Source of the DNA: Steroidobacteraceae bacterium
GTDB lineage: Bacteria; Pseudomonadota; Gammaproteobacteria; Steroidobacterales; Steroidobacteraceae
Direction of reading: 5' to 3'
DNA length: 5,569 nucleotides
NCBI GenBank assembly: GCA_013044085.1
Contig: JABEVI010000269.1
Span: forward strand, 1 to 5,569
The translations under genes were made by a program, and so were the position numbers. Shown here piece after piece: positions 1 through 5,354 of this stretch. How positions within the stretch are numbered: the first letter of the stretch is position 1; the number at the start of each line of letters is the position of its first letter. The notes beneath the pieces were generated by a model that was not told the DNA's origin, made no database searches, and worked only from the letters and a program-made list of their open reading frames with translations.

Positions 1-24
1 CCGCCCCCACCGCCGCCGCCGCCG
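1..24 (+). repeat. CCG-rich triplet run encoding eight consecutive prolines
   Basis: The first eight codons seen are all proline (mostly CCG, with one CCC and one CCA), followed by Lys-Arg and then a Pro-Lys-Pro-rich stretch. This is the usual extended, stiff periplasmic spacer of TonB-like proteins. Eight prolines in a row would be expected to need elongation factor P for efficient translation. Repeated CCG triplets can also vary in copy number by slippage. The run may continue upstream of the window. Confidence 0.75.
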
Positions 25-702
25 AAACGCGTGGTGCGCGTCCGGCCGCCGCGCCCGGTGCTGGCGCCGAAACCGAAGCCCGTGCCGCGCCCCGTCGACC
101 GGCGGGCCGAGGTGGCCAAGTCCCGGCTGCTCGCGAGCCTGGACGCGCTCGCCTCGCTGCGCGATCAGAAGAGCATCGAGAAGCTGGCGCACGATCAGGC
201 CCGCACCCGCGACCCGGGCGATGTGACCCAGGTGCAGCGTTCGCTGATCACCGCGAAGGCCGGCGGCACGAGCGGCGGCATATCCGCTCCGACCAGCAGC
301 GGTCTGGCGGCCGGCTCCGGTTCCTTGAACGCCTACCGGGCGGCCAAGGTGCGCGCCCTCAAGCTCGCCTCCAGCGGCGATCGCTCGGTGCGCCGCGGCG
401 GCAGCGGGCTCGCCTCGCGCAGCGCCGCGGAGATCGCGCTGGTATTCGACAAGCACAAGGGGGAGATCTATGCTCTGTACACGCAGGCGTTGCGCAAGAA
501 CCCGGCGCTGCAGGGTAAGATCGTCGTCAAATTGACGATTTCGCCGTCGGGGGCGGTGACGTCCGCGCGCATCGTGTCGAGCGATCTGCACGACCCCGGG
601 CTCGAGGCCGAGTTGATCGCCCTGATCCGCCAGTTCCGCTTCCAGCCGAAGGATGTCGCGCCCTTGACCACCACCAAGCCCATCGACTTCTTCCCGGCCT
701 GA
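1..702 (+). CDS. TonB-like energy transducer with AgmX/PglI C-terminal domain (5' partial)
   Basis: The reading frame is open from the first base, so the N-terminus, where such proteins normally carry a membrane anchor, lies outside the window; 233 codons are visible. The order is an eight-proline run, then a Pro/Lys/Arg-rich stretch (to about visible residue 32), a charged helical segment (about 35-80), a Gly/Ser/Ala-rich linker (about 85-140) and a compact C-terminal domain (about 141-233). That last domain has the pattern I associate with AgmX/PglI and TonB-type C-termini: 'VFDKHKGEIYALY', 'ALRKNPALQGK', 'LTISPSGAVTSARIVSS', then 'FRFQPKDV' and a closing 'PIDFFPA'. Family knowledge: such proteins span the periplasm and usually work with ExbB/ExbD- or TolQ/TolR-like proton channels, which would be expected upstream. 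The stop (TGA, 700-702) is 2 bp before the next gene. The actual substrate or partner cannot be told. Family call is fairly sure, function is inferred. Confidence 0.8.
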   Translation, partial: PPPPPPPPKRVVRVRPPRPVLAPKPKPVPRPVDRRAEVAKSRLLASLDALASLRDQKSIEKLAHDQARTRDPGDVTQVQRSLITAKAGGTSGGISAPTSSGLAAGSGSLNAYRAAKVRALKLASSGDRSVRRGGSGLASRSAAEIALVFDKHKGEIYALYTQALRKNPALQGKIVVKLTISPSGAVTSARIVSSDLHDPGLEAELIALIRQFRFQPKDVAPLTTTKPIDFFPA

Positions 703-704
703 CG

Positions 705-1055
705 ATGAACATCCAATCCGAAGTGGAGTTCTTCGCCGACCTGGGCCTCATCGACAAGGCCCGATTCATCCTGCGCGTGAGCTGCGAAATCTCCGAGGAG
801 GCAAAGGCCGGCGCTCCGGGGGGCGTGGAGGTGGCGCGCCTGAAGTTCGCCAGTGAGATCAATCTGCGGCTGGCGCGCTTCGTCTACCAGATCCTGAGCG
901 AGGATCCGGCGCGTCCGCAGGATGATGTGGTGATTCGCATGCTGCTCGGAACCCGCGCGGACAAGAACGCCGAACGCATCGTCCACAATGCCTACCGCCG
1001 CGTCCTCAACACCTTCGAGAGCTTCGATACGACGGTGCTGCTGAACGCGCACTGA
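705..1055 (+). CDS. Conserved-looking small protein of unknown function, coupled to the TonB-like gene
   Basis: This is a 116-aa protein that I do not recognise. The ATG lies 2 bp after the upstream stop and there is no good Shine-Dalgarno before it, so translation probably depends on coupling to the upstream gene. The protein has no signal peptide, no obvious membrane segment and one cysteine (residue 23). It looks mainly helical and cytosolic: an N-terminal stretch 'FFADLGLIDKARFILRVSCE', an acidic 'EISEEAK' segment, a Gly/Pro-containing break near residues 37-40, and then helices through 'NLRLARFVYQIL' and 'AERIVHNAYRRVLNTF'. It ends with TGA followed at once by in-frame TAG. Codon use matches its neighbours and ppc starts 30 bp later, which supports it as a real gene. 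Its position suggests a job linked to the transducer, but that is only inference. Confidence 0.8.
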   Translation: MNIQSEVEFFADLGLIDKARFILRVSCEISEEAKAGAPGGVEVARLKFASEINLRLARFVYQILSEDPARPQDDVVIRMLLGTRADKNAERIVHNAYRRVLNTFESFDTTVLLNAH

Positions 1056-1074
1056 TAGAGTGCCGCGCTTCACC

Positions 1075-1080
1075 GGAGAG
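1075..1080 (+). promoter_or_regulatory. Ribosome binding site of ppc
   Basis: GGAGAG lies 5 bases before the ATG at 1086. It supports that start over later in-frame codons and shows that ppc has its own initiation signal although it sits only 30 bp behind the previous gene. Confidence 0.7.
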
Positions 1081-1085
1081 AGCTC

Positions 1086-3833
1086 ATGTTCCGCCAGGGT
1101 GTGCAGTTTCCGGTCAAGGATGCGGCGTTGCGCGAGGACGTGCACGCGCTCGGCACGATGATCGGTGAGATGATCCGTGAACAGGGCGGCGAGGATCTGT
1201 TCGATCTGGTCGAGGGCGACCGGCTCGCGGCGATCGAGCTGCGGGCCGCCAACCTGGCCGAGGATGCCGATAATGCCGACGATGCCGGCGGTGGCGACAG
1301 CACGGCGCTGCAGCTGCGCATCGAGGGCCGCTCGCCGCAGGCCGCGGCGGCGCTGACGCGCGCCTTCTCGCTCTGGTTCCACGCGGTCAACACCGCGGAG
1401 AAAGTCCACCGGGTGCGAAGGCGCCGCGATTACCTCGCCGATAATTCGGTCCCGCAACCCGGCGGCATCGCCGATTGCGTCGCGCGCCTGCATGGCGAGG
1501 GCAGATCGCTCGAGGAAGTGCTCGATCTCATCTCCTCGATGAGCATCGAACCGGTGTTCACCGCTCATCCGACCGAATCGACGCGGCGCACGATCCTGCG
1601 CAAGCAGCAGCACATCGCACGCGATCTGCTCGACCGGCAAAATCCGGCGCTGACAGCGACGGATCTGGCGCGCCTTCGCGACCGGGTGCGGATGGAAATC
1701 ACGACGATCTGGCAGACCGAGGACTATTCTCGCGACAGCCTGAGCGCCGCCGACGAGCGCGAACACCTCCTCTATTATCTGGTCGACGTCCTGTACCGGG
1801 TGGTACCGCAGTTCTACGAGGAGATTTCCGAGGCGCTGGCCGGTGCCTACGGCGTCGCGCCGGAGACCATCGAGCTGCCGCATATTCTGCGCTTCGGTTC
1901 CTGGGTCGGCGGCGACATGGCCGGCAACCCGGACGTGCACGGCAAGACCATCCGCGACACGCTGCTGCGCCACCGGCAGGTCGCCGTGTCGACCTACTTC
2001 GAGGAGTGCCGCCGGATCGCGCAGAGCTTGAGCCAGAGCGCGAGCCGTGTCGAGATCACCGCGGCTTTGCAGCAACGCATCGAGGCGTATGCGGCGATGC
2101 TGCCCGCCGCGCCTGTGCTCGCCCCCGGCCGCCACGATCGCATGCCCTACCGCGTCTTCTTCGGCCAGATCGGCGAGCGCTTGCAGGCGACCTATGAATC
2201 GCGTCCGAACGGTTATCAGTCGGCCGAAGAGCTGCTCGCCGACGTCGGGCTCGCCGCCGACAGCCTTCTCGCCCACCGTGGGCGTCATGCCGGCTATTTT
2301 CTCGTGCGCCGTTTGATCCGACGGATTCGCACCTTCGGCTTTCACCTCGCCTCCCTTGACGTCCTGCAGCGCGCCCGTGTCCACGACCAGGTCATCGCGC
2401 AAGGCCTGTCACGACCGGAATGGCCGGATTTGCCGCGCGCCGAGCGGCTGGCCGCACTGCGCGATCTGCTCGCGCGCGACCAGGGACCGGTCATGCCGCT
2501 CGATGCGATGGGGCGGCGCAGTTTGTCGGTGTTCGAGGCGATCGCCCAGGCCCGGCACAAGTTCGGCGACCAGGCGATCGGCGACTACATCGTCACCGGC
2601 GCGCAGGGCCCGGAGGACGTGCTGGCCGTCCTCCTGCTCGCCCGCTGGGCCGAGACCTTCGACCGGCGCAACGGCGAATGCCGGCTCGACATCGCGCCGC
2701 TGCTCGAATCGATGCATGCGCTGCGCAACGGCGGTCAGATCCTGCAAGCCATGCACGACGAAGAGGTCTACCGATTGCATCTCGCCGCCCGCGGCAACCG
2801 ACAGACGGTCCTGATCGGCTATTCGGATTCGAACAAGGAAGGCGGCATCGCGGCATCGCGCTGGGCGCTGCAAGCCGCGCAAACCCAACTGCTTGAAACG
2901 GCGAAGGCGGCGGGCATCACGCTCACGTTGTTTCACGCCCGCGGCGGCACGGCGGCTCGCGGCGGCGGACGCACCGAGCACCTGGTCGAGTCGGCGCCGC
3001 CGGGGGCGGTGCGCGGCGCGCTCAGGTTCACCGAACAGGGCGACAGCGTGAATCGCAGCTACGGCTTGCTGCCGGTGGCGGTGCGCACCCTGGAGCGGAC
3101 CTTCTCCGCCGTTGCCCTCGAGGTAGCCCACACCGCCGCGGTGACGCGCGTGCCCGACACGCAGCGCGCGGCGATGCTGACGATCGCCGAACGCAGCGAA
3201 TTCAAGTATCGCGCGCTGGTGTTCGAGGATGCGGGATTCGAGGCGTATTTCCGCGCGGTGACGCCGCTCGATGCGATCGAGCGCATGCACCTCGGCACCC
3301 GTGGCACCGAGGCGGCCACGATCGACACCGTACGACCGATTCCCTGGGTTTTCGCCTGGACTCAGAGCCGGCATCTGCTGCCGGGCTGGTTCGGTTTCGG
3401 CAGCGGCATCGAGGCGGCGATCGCCGCCCACGGCGAGGCGCTGATCCGGGAGATGCTCGGCGGCTGGCCGTTTTTCGCGCACTTGATCGGCGATATCGAG
3501 GCGATGCTCGCGCGTACGGATCTGGCGATCGCGGCCCGGTACGATGGACTCGCCGGCGAAGCCGCGGCGCCGTACGCGCGGCGGATCCGCGAGGAGTACA
3601 GGCGGACCCGGTCGCTGGTGCTGCGGTTGCGCGGTTACTCCCGCTTGCTCGATCGGGACGCGACCTTGCAGCGCGCGATCCGGCTGCGCAATCCCTACAT
3701 CGATCCGATGCACCTGATGCAGGTCGACCTGCTGCGGCGCTGGCGGGCATCGCAGCGACGGGATGCGGACTTGTTCGCGGCGCTGCGCGCGACCATCGGC
3801 GGCATCGCGCTCGGCATGCAGGCGACGGGCTGA
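1086..3833 (+). CDS. ppc: Phosphoenolpyruvate carboxylase
   Basis: A cytosolic enzyme that carboxylates PEP with bicarbonate to oxaloacetate and phosphate, refilling the TCA cycle. It is 915 aa (E. coli 883) and complete. Motifs in order: 'FTAHPTESTRR' with catalytic His161; 'GSWVGGDMAGNPDV' (271-284); 'APLLES' with the metal-ligand Glu541; 'GYSDSNKEGG' with Asp581 and Lys584; 'FHARGGTAARGGG' with His617, Arg619 and Arg625; 'RPIPWVFAWTQSRHLLPGW' with Arg750; and 'LRNPYIDP' with Arg868 near the C-terminus, which ends 'MQATG'. The early 'AEKVHRVRRRRDYL' places it with the non-enterobacterial long type. Oddities, judged against the E. coli sequence from memory: Leu427 stands where E. coli has Arg396, Arg810 replaces Lys773, and Ala913 replaces Asn881. 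The last two belong to the aspartate-inhibition site. It is probably the last gene of an operon with the two genes upstream. Identity is certain; its kinetics and regulation are not. Confidence 0.98.
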   Translation: MFRQGVQFPVKDAALREDVHALGTMIGEMIREQGGEDLFDLVEGDRLAAIELRAANLAEDADNADDAGGGDSTALQLRIEGRSPQAAAALTRAFSLWFHAVNTAEKVHRVRRRRDYLADNSVPQPGGIADCVARLHGEGRSLEEVLDLISSMSIEPVFTAHPTESTRRTILRKQQHIARDLLDRQNPALTATDLARLRDRVRMEITTIWQTEDYSRDSLSAADEREHLLYYLVDVLYRVVPQFYEEISEALAGAYGVAPETIELPHILRFGSWVGGDMAGNPDVHGKTIRDTLLRHRQVAVSTYFEECRRIAQSLSQSASRVEITAALQQRIEAYAAMLPAAPVLAPGRHDRMPYRVFFGQIGERLQATYESRPNGYQSAEELLADVGLAADSLLAHRGRHAGYFLVRRLIRRIRTFGFHLASLDVLQRARVHDQVIAQGLSRPEWPDLPRAERLAALRDLLARDQGPVMPLDAMGRRSLSVFEAIAQARHKFGDQAIGDYIVTGAQGPEDVLAVLLLARWAETFDRRNGECRLDIAPLLESMHALRNGGQILQAMHDEEVYRLHLAARGNRQTVLIGYSDSNKEGGIAASRWALQAAQTQLLETAKAAGITLTLFHARGGTAARGGGRTEHLVESAPPGAVRGALRFTEQGDSVNRSYGLLPVAVRTLERTFSAVALEVAHTAAVTRVPDTQRAAMLTIAERSEFKYRALVFEDAGFEAYFRAVTPLDAIERMHLGTRGTEAATIDTVRPIPWVFAWTQSRHLLPGWFGFGSGIEAAIAAHGEALIREMLGGWPFFAHLIGDIEAMLARTDLAIAARYDGLAGEAAAPYARRIREEYRRTRSLVLRLRGYSRLLDRDATLQRAIRLRNPYIDPMHLMQVDLLRRWRASQRRDADLFAALRATIGGIALGMQATG
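1263..1298 (+). repeat. Imperfect 9-bp tandem repeat inside ppc
   Basis: Three near-identical nonamers (GATGCCGAT, AATGCCGAC, GATGCCGGC) and a diverged fourth (GGTGGCGAC) follow each other in frame. They encode residues 60-71, Asp-Ala-Asp / Asn-Ala-Asp / Asp-Ala-Gly / Gly-Gly-Asp. This makes an acidic, glycine-rich loop in the N-terminal helical region, before the 'HR.RRRR' segment and well away from catalytic motifs. It looks like local slippage growth of a surface loop. Confidence 0.5.
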
Positions 3834-3846
3834 AGCGCGGCCCCTC

Positions 3847-5211
3847 TCAGCACTCCGGCACGTTCACCGCGAGCCCTCCCTGGGAGGTCTCCTTGTAGAT
3901 CGTCGACATGTCGTTGCCGGTCTGTCGCATCGTCGCGATCACCTGGTCGAGTGACACCTTGTGCGAGCCATCGCCGCGCAGCGCAAGACGCGCGGCATTG
4001 ATCGCCTTGACCGAGCCCATGGCGTTGCGTTCGATGCACGGGATCTGCACGAGGCCGGCGACCGGATCGCAGGTCAGGCCGAGGTTGTGTTCCATGCCGA
4101 TCTCGGCCGCGTTCTCGATCTGCTGGTTGCTGCCGTTCAGGGCCGAGACGAGCCCGGCGGCCGCCATCGAGCAGGCGACGCCGACCTCGCCCTGGCAGCC
4201 CATTTCGGCGCCGGAGATCGAGGCGTTCTTCTTGTAGAGCATGCCGATCGCGGCCGCGCTCAACAGGAAGCGGATCACGCCGTCCTCGTCGGCGCCCGGC
4301 TCGAAGCGGCGGTAGTAGTGCAGCACGGCCGGGACGATGCCGGCGGCGCCGTTGGTCGGCGCGGTCACGACCTGTCCGCCGGCGGCGTTCTCTTCGTTGA
4401 CCGCGAGCGCGTAGACGTTGACCCAGTCGAGCGCGTGCATCGGATCGCTCGCATCGCCGCTCATCAGTTGCCGGTATAGCTTCGGTGCGCGGCGGCGCAC
4501 GCCGAGCACGCCGGGCAGCAGGCCCTGCGCCTCGAAGCCGCGGCGCACGCAGTCTTGCATCACCTGCCAGATGCGCAGGAGCCCGGCGCGCACCTCGGCC
4601 GGTTGACGCCAGGTGCGTTCGCGCGCGAGCATCAATTCGTGGATCTCGAGGCCGCTCTTGCGGCCGTTCTCGAGCAGCGCCGCCGCCGAATCGAATTCGA
4701 AGGGTGCCGGCGCGCGCGCTTCGCCGGCGCCGACCGGGGCGTCGGCCTGGATGACGAAGCCGCCACCGATGCTGTAATACTCCTCGCTCGCGAGCAGCTC
4801 GCGCCGCTCATCGTGGGCGCTGAAGCGCATGCCGTTCGAATGCCCCGGCAGCACCTGGTCGAAGTGGAACAACAAGTTCAGGGGCTCGTCGAAGGCGATT
4901 TCCCGGCGCCCGCCGAGGCGCAGGCGTCCCTCGGTGCGGATCCGATGCAAGGCCGGTTCGATGATCGAGGATTCGATCGAATCCGGCCGATGCCCCTCGA
5001 GGCCAAGCAACACCGCCCGGTCGGTGCAATGTCCGCGGCCGGTCAGAGCGAGCGAGCCGTACAGCTGCGCCGACACCTCGTTCGTGCGCTCGAGCAGCCC
5101 GCGTCGCTCGAGCAGGTCGACGAACTCACGCGCCGCGTTCATCGGCCCCATGGTGTGCGAGCTCGAGGGGCCGATTCCGATCTTGAAAATGTCGAATACG
5201 CTGAGACTCAT
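3847..5211 (-). CDS. sdaA: L-serine ammonia-lyase (serine dehydratase), single-chain iron-sulfur type
   Basis: Cytosolic enzyme that deaminates L-serine to pyruvate and ammonia using a [4Fe-4S] cluster rather than PLP. From the ATG at 5211 the protein is 454 aa, the same length as E. coli SdaA, and begins 'MSLSVFDIFKIGIGPSSSHT', a near match to the family N-terminus. Other motifs are 'YGSLALTGRGH' (51-61), 'SIGGGF' (147-152), 'VNEENAAGG' (271-279), 'APTNGAAGIVPAV' (284-296), 'ISGAEMGCQGEVG' (332-344), 'EHNLGLTCDPVAG' (374-386) and 'IPCIERNA' (390-397). Cys339, Cys381 and Cys392 match the three cluster cysteines known from the Legionella enzyme (343, 385, 396). The C-terminal residue Cys454 matches its 'tail' cysteine (458). 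There is no separate regulatory domain. The frame is open upstream to 5325, but those 38 residues are unlike the family and are rejected. No clear Shine-Dalgarno precedes the start. It converges on ppc. Confidence 0.97.
   Translation of the reverse strand: MSLSVFDIFKIGIGPSSSHTMGPMNAAREFVDLLERRGLLERTNEVSAQLYGSLALTGRGHCTDRAVLLGLEGHRPDSIESSIIEPALHRIRTEGRLRLGGRREIAFDEPLNLLFHFDQVLPGHSNGMRFSAHDERRELLASEEYYSIGGGFVIQADAPVGAGEARAPAPFEFDSAAALLENGRKSGLEIHELMLARERTWRQPAEVRAGLLRIWQVMQDCVRRGFEAQGLLPGVLGVRRRAPKLYRQLMSGDASDPMHALDWVNVYALAVNEENAAGGQVVTAPTNGAAGIVPAVLHYYRRFEPGADEDGVIRFLLSAAAIGMLYKKNASISGAEMGCQGEVGVACSMAAAGLVSALNGSNQQIENAAEIGMEHNLGLTCDPVAGLVQIPCIERNAMGSVKAINAARLALRGDGSHKVSLDQVIATMRQTGNDMSTIYKETSQGGLAVNVPEC
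3871..3891. terminator. Possible hairpin at the convergent ppc/sdaA ends (weak)
   Basis: An inverted repeat GAG-C-CCTCC / CTG loop / GGAGG-T-CTC gives eight pairs with one mismatch and a three-base loop. It begins 37 bases after the ppc stop codon and lies inside the last codons of sdaA (encoding Glu-Thr-Ser-Gln-Gly-Gly-Leu). There is no T-run after it on either strand, so it is not a standard intrinsic terminator. The encoded residues are conserved in the family, so the symmetry may be chance. It could still shape the 3' end of the ppc mRNA, since the 13-bp gap between the genes holds no terminator. Confidence 0.2.
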
Positions 5212-5218
5212 GCGCGGC

Positions 5219-5224
5219 ATGATA
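5219..5224 (-). promoter_or_regulatory. Candidate -10 element for sdaA
   Basis: On the minus strand the hexamer TATCAT (five of six matches to TATAAT) ends 7 bases before the sdaA ATG at 5211. A start of transcription at the usual distance would fall on or next to the A of the ATG, giving a leaderless mRNA, which would agree with the missing Shine-Dalgarno. No good -35 hexamer is present at 16-19 bases spacing, so this is a weak candidate. Confidence 0.25.
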
Positions 5225-5260
5225 CGCTGCGCCCGCGATGGCCGACTTGTCTGGACGAGT

Positions 5261-5272
5261 CGTTCGTGAACG
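5261..5272. promoter_or_regulatory. Short palindrome, possible operator half-site pair
   Basis: CGTTC-GT-GAACG is a 12-base inverted repeat midway between the two divergent genes. A further copy of one arm in inverted form (ACGAAC, 5280-5285) lies just downstream and can pair with GTTCGT at 5262-5267. The location suits a regulator of either gene. I cannot assign a protein, and arms this short occur by chance. Confidence 0.2.
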
Positions 5273-5336
5273 CATTTCGACGAACCTTCGGCGGCGCCGG
5301 AGGTCAACAGAAGAGCGTGTGGCACGTTGTGTCGGT

Positions 5337-5344
5337 GAGGAGGT
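5337..5344 (+). promoter_or_regulatory. Strong ribosome binding site of the lipoprotein gene
   Basis: GAGGAGGT contains the near-complete anti-16S complement GGAGGT and ends 10 bases before the ATG at 5355. It fixes that ATG as the start even though the frame stays open upstream, with a possible GTG at 5319. Confidence 0.75.
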
Positions 5345-5354
5345 CGATATCATC

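Larger units (their letters stand above)
5212..5354. other. Divergent intergenic region between sdaA and the lipoprotein gene
   Basis: These 143 bases separate two divergently transcribed genes and must hold both promoters unless these lie further inside the genes. I find no convincing paired -35/-10 set on either strand. The region contains a weak -10-like element beside the sdaA start, a small palindrome at 5261-5272 and the lipoprotein ribosome binding site. Confidence 0.6.

Noticed and set aside
31..33. GTG as the start of the TonB-like gene
   Set aside because: The frame is open to the first base and upstream codons form a proline run that continues the Pro-rich spacer, so the true start lies outside the window.
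1475..2197. 240-codon plus-strand frame inside ppc
   Set aside because: Shifted-frame shadow of ppc with an Arg/Ala/Pro-rich composition, while the ppc frame holds the catalytic motifs over the same bases.
468..2402. 644-codon open frame on the minus strand
   Set aside because: It lies opposite the AgmX-type gene, the unknown gene and the first half of ppc. Its low-complexity Arg/Asp/Gln-rich protein and lack of any family motif are typical of an antisense shadow of GC-rich codons.
2409..3713. 434-codon open frame on the minus strand
   Set aside because: Opposite the highly conserved second half of ppc, with an Arg/His/Gln-rich composition and no recognisable domain; another codon-bias shadow.
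5247..5275. Plus-strand promoter TTGTCT with a -10 17 bases later for the lipoprotein gene
   Set aside because: The hexamer at the right spacing (ACGCAT) matches the -10 consensus at only two positions.
5212..5325. N-terminal extension of sdaA to an ATG at 5325
   Set aside because: The 38 extra residues do not resemble SdaA. The start at 5211 gives the family's usual first residues and exact usual length, and the extension would nearly fill the intergenic region.
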